Shown piece after piece: positions 1-11,455 of a stretch of 64,000 bases of DNA; position 1 is the first letter of the stretch; every line of letters starts with the position of its first letter. The stretch covers positions 3,100,001 to 3,164,000 of the forward strand of contig NGZR01000004.1 of the NCBI GenBank assembly GCA_002197995.1, written 5' to 3'. The DNA comes from Gaeumannomyces sp. JS-464. Its lineage: Eukaryota; Ascomycota; Sordariomycetes; Magnaporthales; Magnaporthaceae. Both the position numbers and the translations under genes were made by a program. Under the pieces are notes generated by a model, which ran no database searches, was not told the DNA's origin, and saw only the letters and a program-made list of their open reading frames with translations.

Positions 1-737
1 ACCAATTGCGCTGTCGTCCTGGCCCGGACGGTACATTCTGCCCTCGACTCCTGCCAAATCTTCTCGCCCGACGTACGCAACAGGGCCAGGAAGTACTGCG
101 TCGCCCTTCCTAGCCTTTACGACGCTCCAGGGCACCCCGAGCCGTCTATTATCCACCACCCGTGCCGTCAATCCGCTTTTCTTCCTCCCCCCCCGAAACC
201 TCCCCTTTCTTTGCTGCCGGTCATTTTTGCACGGCGGGCTCACCTGGCCGCTGCACTCGCTTGCCGCCATCACATCGCCCATCCTCGTCGTCTGTCGTCT
301 AAACAACCATCGCAGCGCTTGCTGACGACGCCGACTGCCCCTGTCGATACCGGGCCAACGCACCAACACTCCAACACGGCGATACATCCTCGGCCCTGCG
401 ACGAACACCAACCAACGCCCCTTGCCACACTACCAGCAACCACATCGAGAGCTCGTGTCCATCGCTGGAGTGAGCGCGAGGGAGGACTGAATACCAGGAG
501 GGAACACGGGGCCTTGGTCTTGCGGGTGTGTTCGTGTGCGGGTGCTTGTGTCTGTGTTCGTGCGCGCCTGTATACGTGTGCGTCATACAAACCACTCGGG
601 CATATTCTCGAGTGATCACGGTCGCCGGCGATATCCGATCGGAACAGAGTAACCCGACCCGACCTCGACAACAAACCGGCAAATAGCCTCGCGGCGAGAC
701 GCAAATCTCGCCGATTCTGCACGCATCCCCTAGTGCG
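1..737. other. Upstream region of png1, no gene seen
   Basis: No open frame here looks conserved. The stretch is C-rich and pyrimidine-rich, as in many filamentous-fungal promoters and 5' leaders, and ends at the png1 start codon. The longer frames on both strands are low-complexity His/Arg/Thr-rich translations. Confidence 0.5.
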
Positions 738-2247
738 ATGGCCTCGGATCAAGACGGCTCCGGGCCACGCGCCGATGAGTATGGCGAGGAGTGGGCCAAG
801 GACCTGCGCCTGCGATTCGAGCGACTGCTCCGGACCAAGCGCCTGAACGAGCTCGATCGATCTCGGTCCCGCCAGGACTCCCCGGTGTCTAGAGACGGCA
901 GCCCAGCGCCCAGCCACGGCTTCTCTTCTCCCTCGTCGTCGTCACGTCCGTCAACCTCACATGCCAGCCAGTCCGCCGGGGCAACACCTCCATCGTACTC
1001 GTCATTACGAAACCTTCCCAAGATACCAACGCCTCCCGCCACCGGCGATAAGGAGTCTCAAAAATTTAGGAACCTGTTAATCACACTGTCGACCACCCGA
1101 CAAAGTACGAAACCCGGGTCTCCTAGACGAGGCGCTCCAGGTCATCCGCTGGATCGCATCTACGGCGAGGCCGAGGAAGAGGCACAAGTCCTTCAGGCCC
1201 AGGCCGAGAGCTTGGGAGATGGATCCTCGCCTGAATGGGGATACCAGGACTGCGTCATCCGCGCGCTCTTGAGGTATGTTGATCTCGGTGGCTCTCCCGT
1301 CCTCTACGACAGTCTCGTAGACAGTCATCTTGGAAGCCAGACGGTTGGCTGACTCGCTCCGCATCCAGGTGGTTCAAGCGGTCTTTTTTCACTTGGATCA
1401 ACAACCCACCATGTCCGATATGCATGTCACCAACCCTGACGCAGGGCAAGACGGCGCCAACGCCAGAAGAGAATGCGTGCGGCGCCTTACTGGTCGAGCT
1501 GTACGCTGCTCCAATGCCGAATGTGGCGCATATGAGCGCTTTCCTCGCTACAGCGATGTCTGGAGGCTACTGCAGACGCGGCGTGGCCGGTGCGGCGAGT
1601 GGGCAAACTGCTTCAGCATGCTGTGCCGCGCCGTCGGCAGCCGGGTGCGCTGGGTGTGGAACCAGGAGGACCACGTTTGGACCGAAATATACTCGGAGCA
1701 CCAGAAGCGATGGATCCACGTCGATGCCTGCGAAGAGGCATGGGATAATCCCCGCCTCTACACCGAGGGCTGGGGCAAGAAGATGTCATACTGCGTGGCC
1801 TTTTCTATCGACGGAGCCACCGATGTGACGCGACGCTACGTTCGCAAGAGCGAGTACTCGCTCGAGAGGAACAAGTGTCCGGAGGAGGTGATGCTCTACA
1901 TCATGCAGGAGATTAAGAACATCCGACGAGCCAACATGGGCAAGGAGGAACGGTTCCACCTCGAGAAAGAAGACTCCAGGGAGGACCGAGAGTTGCGGCA
2001 GCACGTCGTCAACTCGATCGCACAGGCCGTGACCCGGCTGGTGCCCAACCCCGCCGGTTTCGCCTCCGGCTCAGGCTCTGGCCGTGGCGGCTCTGGGTCC
2101 ACATCCGAGGATACCAAGGTGCCTGCAGAGCAACCTGGTCGTCAGAGCGGCAACGCCGAGTGGATCGCTTCCCGGGGCGAGGACGGCAGGAGACACCAGC
2201 CATACCAGCCACCGAGAGACCCCAACGACCGGCGAGACTTCTCCTGA
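738..2247 (+). CDS. png1: Peptide:N-glycanase-like protein PNG1
   Basis: Cytoplasmic peptide:N-glycanase family, which removes N-glycans from misfolded glycoproteins exported from the ER before proteasomal degradation. Exon 1 is 738-1273, an intron (GTATGT..CCAG, with GCTGAC) covers 1274-1368, and exon 2 is 1369-2247. The transglutaminase core is clear: Cys in [10 protein letters not shown], His in NQEDHVWTE and Asp in [12 protein letters not shown] form the catalytic triad, and CPIC plus CSNAEC supply the zinc-binding cysteines. The N-terminal 120 residues are Ser/Pro-rich. One base is missing near 1500-1506 (frame changes just after VELY), which I read as a sequence error. The fungal family often has a changed active site, but here all three triad residues are present. 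It converges on the chitinase gene. Confidence 0.93.
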
Positions 2248-2975
2248 CGCTCGCCGCTTGGCGTCTTTAATCACCATATTATATCATATATACCACCTAC
2301 CCCATCTACCTACCACCGATGACTCCTCCCCGTTCATGTATCGGCTTGGACGGGGCGCCCGGGAGTGATATGGCCTTCCCGAGGAGTCATTTCTAATATC
2401 CCCAGAGGCTATGCGCCAACCCCGGGCCGGGCCGCCCTTACACCTCTTCCATGACACTCTTGCATAGACATGGTGTTTACTTTTCCTTTGTTCCTTCATC
2501 CCATGATGGATGTCTACATACCTACCGTTTTCTTTTTCTCTTCTTTTTTTTTTTTTTTTTGGTATAATTGTTTCCAGGGCCGCTTGCCACCCGCGGCCCG
2601 ACGTGCGGAGCGCAGAAATTTATCTACTACCCGGCGATATAGCCAATTCTCGTTTGTTCATGATTTCCCTTGGCCGGCAGCTCCGGGACTCAGACTCTTC
2701 GCCCCGGGGCTAGCTGCAGTTATTGGATGGCGCAGAAGGCATCGGAGGGGCAAAGATAAAGGCGATATGTTACGAGCAATGAAAGCAACGGCCGTGGTGC
2801 CGGCCTTGCACTCGTGCTCGGGTGTTTTTAAGGGTCAACCAGCTCGTGATTTCTTTTTTGCTCAAAAGAGCTTACGGATCGGGCATGGCCACTCGGGACC
2901 CTGGCTGTTTCTCGGAGAGACTGCCAGCCTCCTCGAGGTCAGCCAGTAGATTATATTCTCCAATATACCCACGCA
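2248..2975. other. Convergent 3' intergenic region
   Basis: Lies between the 3' ends of png1 and the chitinase gene. It holds a T-tract near 2546-2562 and no supported gene; probably the two 3' UTRs. Confidence 0.5.
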
Positions 2976-4407
2976 TCAAATCTTTCTCTCGTCGTATGTT
3001 GCCTGTTTATATCTCCCATCTAATAACCTCTCTTCCCCTCGTCGAAACCTAGGAACAGACACCAAACGCTCGTTGACACCCAGCACCACAATACGCGGCT
3101 GACTGGCCGCAATATCCGTGTCTGCTGCAGCAAAGCGGTTTCGGGCATTTGGGGTGCGACATGCCGCAAACTGGGGCCGGCAGTAGTAGGCCTCGATGAG
3201 GCGCCTGGCCGCCTCGGGCGGGATGTACTGGCCGGGCCCCGCGCCTCTGGGCCCGCCCGGCAGGCCGATCAGCAGCCGGGCGCCCTGGCTGGGGGTACCC
3301 CTGAGGTGCCGGGCCCAGTCGTCAAAGGTGAAGCCCGCCGTGCTGGGCGCCCTGCCGCCGCCGGGCGTGAAGGAAGGGTTCGATTGGGCCCAGCGGGCGG
3401 CGGAGCAGGTCTGGGTGTTGTAGAACTCTGGGATGGATGGATGCATGTACGGTCAGGTCTTTGGTGGCTATTTTCTTTTCCTGCATGCTTGCTTGCTGTC
3501 GCCGCTCCCGGGCTGGGCGGGGAAGGGCACTCAACGTATAAATAGGGCGTCGAAGCGGACCGCGCGTACGACGGCGCTTAGATTCGAGTCCGGCACGAGG
3601 CACTGGGGGCTGGCGGTCAGGTACCGTGGCTTCCGGCGGCCGCGCGGCGTGGCGAAGTGGGCGCGCAGGCGGGACGCGAGGGCGCGGTAGCCGGCGCCGC
3701 CGTCGGTGGGCGGGTGCTCGATGTCGAGGTCGAAGCCGTCGAGGTCGACGACGGCGCCGCCGCCGCCGCCCTTGGAGCCCGGCGTGTCGAAGGGGCGCGG
3801 CAAGCAACTGGCCGGGTCGCGCGGGCCGAACATAACCCACAGCTGGTCGGCGAAGGCCCGGCCGGCCGCCGCGCCCGTCAGCTGGTAGCCCGAGGTGCCG
3901 CCGCCCAGGCTCAGCAGCAGCTTCTTGCCGTAGCGGCTCTGGCAGGTCGCGAGCTGGGACCGGAGCTTGGGGCAGTCGGCCTGCAACGCGTTCTTGCTAC
4001 GGCTCCGGCCTGGCCCGGGGTAGACTGCGCCTCGACACTGGTTCCCAAAATTGGTGCCGGGAAACCCGTTCGCTTGCGCCGGGAAAAGATGTACAAAAGA
4101 GAGCACGATAACGTCAATGCTGGGCTCCTTGCAGTATTGCAGCAGTTCCTTTTGGTTCGGTCCCTGGCCCTGTCGTGGGTGATCGATCCACGGAAAAGTC
4201 GGCACTGGTTAGGTAGCTAACTTGGCGACACCCCCGTCTCTCCCCCGGGAGCGAGGAGCACGGATCTGTGTGTATAAGACTTACATAGTACACGACGACA
4301 TTGGTTTTCGCCGCGAAGCTGAAGCTGGGCTTCGCCTCTGCCGGCGCGAGGAGGAGAGTCGCGACGAGGAGCTGCGCCCAGCCGGGGAATGTCCGTGCCA
4401 TTCTCAT
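2976..4407 (-). CDS. Secreted GH18 class III chitinase
   Basis: Glycoside hydrolase 18, plant/fungal class III type, hydrolysing chitin by substrate-assisted catalysis. Exons (minus): 4407-4285, 4169-3536 and 3427-2976; introns 4284-4170 (GTAAGT) and 3535-3428 (GTTGAG). The exon lengths sum to an intact 402-residue frame. A signal peptide is evident (residues 1 to about 25, hydrophobic LLVATLLLAPAEA before KPSF). The (beta/alpha)8 motifs are KLLLSLGGG (beta-3) and DGFDLDIE (beta-4, the DxxDxE motif whose last Glu is the acid/base), followed by LTASPQC. There is no obvious chitin-binding module or GPI signal. The C-terminal 40 residues after DTDIAASQPR are basic and could hide one more small intron. 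It may serve in cell-wall remodelling or in degrading external chitin. Confidence 0.92.
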
Positions 4408-4947
4408 GACTTCTAATAGTACACCAGAGGCCTGATGAAGCGTGATGCAGTGCGCGTTGCCTTTCTCTCTCGGCTTCTTTGCCCCCTTTTCTCATCCCCT
4501 GCTGCAGTGGGCGTAATTCGGCCTTAAGTGACGAAGACAAACGTGCCGGGGCATGTCGATCAGCCATGGGAGCGACAAAGGGGTGCGATCTGCCAAGTCC
4601 CTCGAAGCATCTAGGCGCGTCATCGGAACATCACATCTAATAGGACGCGTAGTGGTGTGGCATGAGAGTGTCTCGGAAGCAAGTGTGGCATTGAGCGAGA
4701 CGGTGGGCGACTTTGAGTTGGTAGTATCCTTGTGAGAGAAAGCAGAAGCTTGGCCGAGACACGGCCATTTGATTGCTCTATATCTAAACAGCCACCACCT
4801 CCGCCATCCAAAGTCACCCCGCGCCGGCGTTGAGACTCACAAATATTAGTACAGTGATCCATCCCAGTCGGCCCCGGCCACGTCCCTCGCAACGCACCGT
4901 TTCCGGCGACTTGTCGGGCAGGCGAGCCTGTGACAGTCAAACAAAAA
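4408..4947. other. Chitinase promoter / MPP-beta 3' region
   Basis: 540 bp between the chitinase start codon and the MPP-beta stop codon, both genes on the minus strand. No supported gene. Confidence 0.5.
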
Positions 4948-6719
4948 CTAAAAGTTGCGGCTCATATCGGCGCGAATCCTCGCGTAGTCAAACAGGCCCT
5001 CGACGCTACCGACGGCGCTGACGGCAACATCCTGGTCCCAAAGCTTGCGCTGCGCGAAAGACATGACGTCCTTCTCCGTGATGCCGTCAATGATGCGCTC
5101 AATCTCGGCCGGGCTCGTCCGGCGGCCCGTGGTAACAATCTGACGGCCGATGTCCTCGGCGACGGCTGTGGTGCCGTCCAGGGATAGAAGGATCGACGCC
5201 TTGAGCTGAGCCTTGGCACGCTCAACCTCGGCCTCGGTCACGTTCTGCGATAGGCGGGACCACTCGCGTAGGGTGAAGTGGACGAGGTCGTCGATCTGCG
5301 TAAGCTTGTCCGTAACCAAGTAGATACCCCAGAGACTGTAGGAAAAGGTCAGCGTTAGTATACTTTGGTTTCTTGGCATCATCTTGGTATCCAACAATTG
5401 TGGCACCAACTTCTCAAGAGGGGCAACAGAAAGTACGGGAAATAGACTCTGTAGCTGGTGGAAAAGCTCATGAACGAGTTTGCCAGGTCGTTGGAGTGCA
5501 CAAAGCCAGACAGCTTGCTGCCCTGGTGGGGTGCGTTGCCCATGGCCTTGTCGTAGTTGCCGACAATGGCCTGGGTGACGAGGGCAGTGAAGTAGTCGTC
5601 GTCGTTCCAGCTGACACCCTCGACGGCGATGGCGATGTTGGCGGTCGGGATGGTGTCGTCGCGAACCCGGATATCGGAGCCGATGAAGTCGGGCTTGGCC
5701 TTGGTCAGGATCTGGGAGCCCGACTGGATGGAGCTGTCGGGCAGGTCGGCAAAGTGCTTCTCGGCCATCTCAACGAGCTTCTCGTGGGGCACGCCGCCGG
5801 CGGCAGCGAGGACCATGCGGCCGGCCGTGTAGTTATGCTTGATGTAGTTGACCAGCTCGGTGCGGGTGATGTCACGGATGTTCTCGCGGGGACCCAGGAT
5901 GGTGCGCCCCAGGGGTTGGTGCTGGTAGGCGGTGGCGTGCAGGTGGTCGAAGACAACCTCCTCGAGCTGCTTCTCGACCTCCTCCGACTCGCGCAGGATA
6001 ACGTCGCGCTCGCGCTCAATGGCAGACTCCTCGAGCTTGGAGTTCTGCAGGATGTCGGCTAGGATGTCGACGCACTTGGGCACATCCTCGTTCAGCGACT
6101 TGGCGAAGTAGACGGTGTTCTCGCGCTGTACCCTGTCGCGTTAGCAAGCCCGGCAACAGGGGCAGGAGAACCAAAGCCTTTGTCGGCGGCCCAGCTGGCC
6201 AATGGCTGGTTGGGGCAGGTGGCGGGGCGGGGAGGACGCATGGTGACACACCGAGGTGTAGGCGTTGAGGTGGGCGCCCATGTTCTCGATCTCCAGCTCG
6301 AGCTGCTGCTGTGTCCGGCGGTTCGTGCCCTGTGTGTGGCATCGCAGCCTGTGTGAGCAGCTGACAGTGTCACGGTGCGGCGTCTACCTTGAAGGCCAGG
6401 TGCTCGAGGAAGTGTGCGGTGCCGTTGGTCTCCTTGGTCTCTGCCCTGGAGCCAGCGTCTATCCATACGCCAACGGTTGACGTTTGCGCGTATGGGGAGT
6501 ACTGGGTGGCGATCTGCGAGGGGGGGGCTGTCAGTCGGGCGGGCACAAGGCAGGCAGGGTGGCGGGCGCACGCACCGTGAGGCCATTTTTCAGGGTGGTG
6601 GTCTGGGTGCTGCTTGGTGAGGGCACCGGGGAGGCAAAGCCTCGTCGCATGGGCAGCGAGAGGCCAGCCCGGCCGCGAAGGCCCTGCGACAGATTCAGAG
6701 CAAGTCTCCGGGACGCCAT
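4948..6719 (-). CDS. mas1: Mitochondrial processing peptidase beta subunit
   Basis: M16 zinc metallopeptidase subunit that cleaves matrix-targeting presequences. The Neurospora orthologue PEP also serves as core protein I of complex III (established for that species, inferred here). Exons (minus): 6719-6576, 6513-6388, 6329-6252, 6125 to about 5457, and about 5346-4948; introns of 62, 58 and 126 bp plus one of about 110 bp. Residues 1-35 form an Arg/Ser-rich presequence ([19 protein letters not shown]). The inverted zinc motif is HFLEH in exon 2, with the distal Glu expected in the exon-4 helix. The 42 codons of exon 2 and 26 of exon 3 fit exactly. The last junction is unresolved: the three or four residues usual between FSTSY and LWGIYLV are missing. 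Confidence 0.95.
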
Positions 6720-7429
6720 TGGGGTGGATGTGGCCGGGATCGAGTGGGTTGAGGTGTTTGTCCGAGACTGGTCGTTCGACTTGGGATCTCGGCCAGGCGG
6801 CGCTGCAGACTCGACCTTGGTAATTGCAAGCGACGGATTGGCAGCGAAAAGTTCCGTGCCGAAGTGGCGGCCTTGGTGCCTGAATTTTGTCTGCCCCACC
6901 GCGAGGGTGTTGCGCTCCATGAGCTGCCGACTAGTGGCGGGTGGTGGGTCAGGTATCTCTGGAGCCGTCACTGTGCTCTGCCGCACCCGCACGCTTGGTA
7001 CCTCGTCCCTGGGATCGGTGTTGGTCGCCTGTGTACCTCGTGGGACCGGCCGATGGGGGTGTTCGCCCGGGTGCGGTCACGGCAGATCTGTGTTCGCCCA
7101 GACAAGTGCCACCTCCTGGCTCTCGAGGTCAATTGACCGATGAGGACTGCCGGCCGGGACGTCACGCGGGCCGCCCCGTGCCCCCTCCCTGTCATATACC
7201 TGTTTCTCTAGCTGTTGGTAGGTACAGCTGCAAAACGGGCTCTCCCAAAAGTCAATAGCTACTCCATATGATAGCCTGGAGCTGCAGGGTCCCCTTTTTC
7301 CGTTTCTTTCATATCTCGGCCAAGTTGGCAGAGACCCAGCTCTCTCCATTTCTATTGCTAGACTCGCACCCCGACCCTGCCTTCCACCCCTCATCCTCGG
7401 AACGCTGCCTTTGTACAGTAGTCCCCAGC
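6720..7429. promoter_or_regulatory. Shared intergenic region of two divergent genes
   Basis: 710 bp between the divergent starts of MPP-beta (minus) and the GH36 gene (plus). It contains a GTAGGTAC motif near 7214. No core promoter element could be assigned with confidence. Confidence 0.4.
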
Positions 7430-10400
7430 ATGAGCTGTCCGGAGGGCATTGCTGCGGGGATGCCGGCCGCGTTGATCCCCGCTCAAAAGCTCTCGCCTAA
7501 GGCGGACTTGGCTCAAGCTCAGGTCATGTTGTCGAGCTTCCCGCCCCTCGGTCAGGTCACCAAGGCCTCTGTCGCAAACGGGGAGTTCTCTTTCGTCGTC
7601 TGTCTTCAAGTCCATCGCGCCCTCGCAGACAGGCCTTGGCAGGTGGCTCTATCCTGCACCGCCCTAGGGAGAGCCGACTGGCACGATGTTCTCCTGACTT
7701 CGGCGGTCCCCGAGAACACACCCGTGTCTCTAAGTGCGCCCGACCCGGTCATTTCCCCCATATACTTCACCACACCCTCCGCCATACATGTCGCCACGAG
7801 CTTCACGTTCAAATTCCGGGAGTCGCCCCATCTCCCATGGCGTGAGGCACGGGAAGATTTGCTCATCCAAGACGGTATCATCCTGCCCATGGCGTCTTCC
7901 AGTCTCCCTGATAACTTGCGGCAGGACATCCTCCAAAACCCCGGGTCTGATGTGACTGTCAAACCCGCCATGAGCCAGACCCCAGCAACCAACTTGTGGG
8001 TGATGGAGGCTCCCGTCTCAGGCTTGGGTACCGGTGGCGGCGACCAATCCGTGATCTCCAATGTCGACCTAGGTCTACCTTGGAAAGGGGCAATTCTAAG
8101 GTAGGCAGGTCCGGTTGTCATGTTTGCTAGTTGTATTACCACTTGAGCACGTGTTGACACCCTGAACCTGCTAGGTGGCTCGCATTGGTACGGATATGGA
8201 GCCCCTGGCTCGCTCCACGTCACGGAAAAACCCAGTTCGCAGTCCAGGAGGACGTCGTCGTATCTGCCTTTTTAGGCCACGATGGAAGGCACCTTGTCCT
8301 CCTCCCCATTAGCGGCGTGGCCCACATCACCGCCGTTTTGCGTAGCAGCGTTGATGGCCGAGTTGTCCTCCACGTGAGTACCGCACGCATCTCTCGGCAG
8401 TTAACTTTCACCGGCAGCTTCCGCCCACGTTTGTTTTTCGTGGCTGACAGGCTCAACACAGGCCCGATGTGACAGCGTCGACGATGGCATTGCCAAGGTC
8501 GTGACTGCGGTGGGAGACAGCTTCGAAAATGCCCTGGCCGCGTGTGTGTACCATGCTAGAGACATTTTGCAGCCGCATGCGACGCAGCACGGCAGCAGAT
8601 TCGATCTTGTTAACATCCGGACTCCGGCCGGAGACGTGCGTTCAGACTGGATGGAAGACTGGTATGATGGTCTGGGATTCTGTAAGACTCAACGGCAGCA
8701 TTGCTCCTTCTCATGAATTTCCTGCTAGACGACCATGAGGCGCACGCGTTCTGGGACCTTTCACTGATCCGATGCTTTCTTCAGGCACCTGGAATGCCCT
8801 TGGGCAACACCTGACGGAGGATGCAATTCTCGAAGCCCTAGGCACACTCGCCGAGAATAACATCGTAATCCGCAATTTGATAATCGACGATGGCTGGCAG
8901 GATACCGATCCTAGTGAGAATGGGCAGTTCCAGTCTGGCCTGATTGGATTTGAAGCATCGCCCACAAAGTTCCCTCGGGGGCTGAAAGCCCTGGTATCAG
9001 CAATACGCTCCAAGTATCCTCACATACAGCATGTGTCAGTATGGCACGCTCTGTTGGGTTACTGGGGCGGTGTCGCTCCCAGCGGCGAGATATCACGCTC
9101 ATACAAGACTGTTGAGGTCTTGCGCAAAGAAGCCAAGCGCAGAAACCTTCCTCTTGGTGGAAAAATGACTGTAAGATGACCCAGGCCCGGCCAAGCCACA
9201 AAGCCAAAGGTTCAAGAAATGTCAACTAACGATCTCGGCACCCGGACAGGTTGTGGCTAAGGAGGACGTCGACCGCTTTTACGACGACTTCTACCGCTTT
9301 CTGGCTTCCTGCGGGATCGACGGGGTAAAAACTGACGCCCAATTCGTGCTGGATACTTGGGTCGGCTCGGCGGCTCGGCGGGAGCTCACCGATGCCTACC
9401 TAGACGCTTGACTACCGCATCATTCCGCTGCTTCGGAAACAGAACCATCTCATGCATGTCTCAAGTCCCTCATTTCATATTCTATTCTCAGATGCCTCGT
9501 CACAGGCCGGCCATACCTGTACGAAATTCGGACGACTTCTTTCCCGAGATACCAGCCTCGCACCCTTGGCATATCTGGGCCAACGCGCACAACAGCCTGT
9601 TTACACAGTATCTGAACGTGGTGCCGGACTGGGACATGTTCCAAACATCACACAGCTACTCGGGCTACCATGCTGCCGCCCGGGCCATCAGCGGAGGCCC
9701 CGTATACATAACGGACGTGCCAGGCCGGCATGGCATGGAACTGCTTGCTCAGTTGACAGGCGTGACTCCTCGAGGCAAGACTGTCGTATTCAGACCAAGC
9801 GTGTTCGGAAAGAGTATCGACGCATACGTCGGCTACAATGACGACTCCCTGCTCAAAGTGGGCAGCTATCACGGTGAGAATGCCCTGTGTTGTCACATCA
9901 ACTGCAGTGCATCTTCCGCTGTGTATGTGCTCTAGATAGCTGACTGGCAGATATATCTCTCCTTAGGGGACGCCAGGACTGGCACGCCGATACTGGGTGT
10001 GTTTAACGTGGCGGCGAGGCTCATGACCGATATTATCCCCCTGCAGAGGTTCGCTGGAGTCGGATCCCAGAGTGCCTATGTCGTACGTGCCCACACCACA
10101 GGGCGCGTCACTGGACCAATGCGAGCTACTTCGCCGCCCTCGATGCTCAGTGTCACCCTCGAAGAAAGAGGGTACGAAATTTTGACTGCCTTCTCTCTGT
10201 CGACTTTCGTGTCACCTGGCGGGGCCCAGCTGCACGTGGCATCCTTGGGGCTCTTGGGGAAAATGACAGGTGCTGCGGCTCTGGTGTCTAGCAATACCAA
10301 ACTAGAGAACAGGCGCATCGTTTTCGACATCCGTGTTAAAGCGCTCGGGATCATAGGTACGGGAATATTCCATCTCACTATCATGTCTGCGCTTGTGCCC

Positions 10401-10672
10401 TCTAGTCGTCGCTGACCAAATTGTTCGACGTCAAAGGGGTATACGTCTCCGGGCTCCCTCAGATAGACATCGGGGAAGATTCCATCGCAATGATTCAGGG
10501 GACCGTTATTCCTCGAGAAACAGTTGCTGTCTCCGAGCAGGATGATCACATCCTGGCGGTTGACGTCGCGACTGCTTGGAGCAAGATGGGATTGGATAGT
10601 GGCTGGAGTAACGAGGTCCAGCTGATGCTGTACATCGGCATCGGGAAGCTGGACTCGAGCACGGCTATATAG
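7430..10672 (+). CDS. GH36 alpha-galactosidase / raffinose-synthase-like protein
   Basis: Large retaining alpha-galactosidase-clan enzyme of the raffinose synthase (Sip1) group, acting on or transferring alpha-galactosyl units. Exons: 7430-8100, 8175-8373, 8462-8681, 8785-9170, 9250-9873, 9967-10356 and about 10406-10672, giving about 920 residues. Domain order: N-terminal beta-sandwich, then a TIM barrel from about 8650 (SDWMEDWYDGLGF, then LIIDDGWQD), with the nucleophile Asp in GVKTDAQ (about 9325) and the acid/base Asp in PDWDMFQ (about 9630), then a C-terminal beta domain. No signal peptide is visible, so it is likely intracellular. One base is missing near 9410 (YLDA to TTASFR), and the 10356/10406 junction is out of phase by one base. 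Whether it is a hydrolase or a galactosyltransferase cannot be read from sequence. It ends about 205 bp before the transposon. Confidence 0.9.
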
Positions 10673-10875
10673 GTAGGCAGTGATAGACCGGTTTGGCCAG
10701 GGATGAATGAGGTTGTGCCTTTGCATGTTCTCCGCGTTAGGGGTCTCATTTTGGCAAGCATTTAGGCTGCATTTCACTTAGGCCCACTAATCATAGTGGG
10801 CCATTCAAACTTGCGCAGTGCATGGCTCCAATAGGAAATCGTATGGAAAACATCAGAAGAAGAAAGAAAAAAAGA

Positions 10876-10877
10876 TA
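10876..10877. repeat. TA target-site duplication, left
   Basis: TA dinucleotide immediately outside the left terminal inverted repeat, matching TA at 13827-13828. TA duplication is the rule for Tc1/mariner/pogo insertion. Confidence 0.75.
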
Positions 10878-11050
10878 CTTGTGCGGCTTTAAATCAGCTC
10901 GCACGAATCGGCCCTCTGGGGATAAAGTGCGGACGTACAATTTGACGTTTTCAAAGCAATTTAACGTTTTTTAGCGACATCTTTCCCCACCCAAATTAGT
11001 GGGAAATCAATATACCGCTAAATAAATAAATCGCACGCTTAATTGCATGC
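10878..11050 (+). repeat. Left terminal inverted repeat (173 bp)
   Basis: Starts CTTGTGCGGCTTTAAA and ends TTAATTGCATGC. It matches the reverse complement of 13654-13826 end to end. Differences are largely transitions (for example AAGTGCGG against AAGCGCGG, CGTACAA against CGTGCAA, AATTTAACG against AATTTGACG), plus one more divergent patch about 20-30 bases in. Confidence 0.93.
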
Positions 11051-11129
11051 CCGCACAAGCCACGCGGGGCCCAGCCCTGGTTATGCAATTAATTAAAAGG
11101 TGCAAATGCAATTAATTACTTAAAAATGA

Positions 11130-11455
11130 AGCTATTTAAGCTAAGGCGGGATTAATTAAATCGCCTAAATCAGCTTTTTCGTTTTGGGTATTAAAATTAG
11201 CGGCATTTAAGGTAAAAGTTACGCTTCCCTTAGTATTTATGCCTTTTGGAAAGGATACCTCGTACTTTTCCGCTGTATATTTGCCCGGAAAAGAAACTCC
11301 CAAAGCGAGATTTGGGTCGTACTTTTCCTTTTAGTAAAACCGGATAACCTTCCAAACCGTGCCTTCGTTTTTTGCGGTAAGTCGCCACGGCGTGTAGGGA
11401 GAAAGTCCCTTGGCAGGCTGCCAATTTGGAGGAAGGCAAACGTCGTCGTTATCCT
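11130..11455 (-). pseudogene. Unidentified reading frame inside the transposon
   Basis: On the minus strand, a frame of about 108 codons with a single internal stop (TAA near 11331, which RIP could have made from CAA) reads like a folded protein rather than noise. Segments include NWQPAKGLSPYTPWRL, LALGVSFPGKY and SVTFTLNAANFN. It lies between the putative transposase C-terminus (about 11450) and the left TIR. I do not recognise it as a transposase domain. It could be a transposase C-terminal extension, captured host sequence, or part of a nested element. It looks less mutated than the rest of the element. Confidence 0.35.

Noticed and set aside
738..2247. png1 as a pseudogene because of its frameshift
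   Set aside because: Conserved catalytic and zinc motifs lie on both sides of a single missing base, and the same error type recurs across the window.
5373..6062. 229-codon plus-strand open frame
   Set aside because: Exact antisense shadow of MPP-beta exon 4; Val/Gly/Asp-rich, no recognisable motif.
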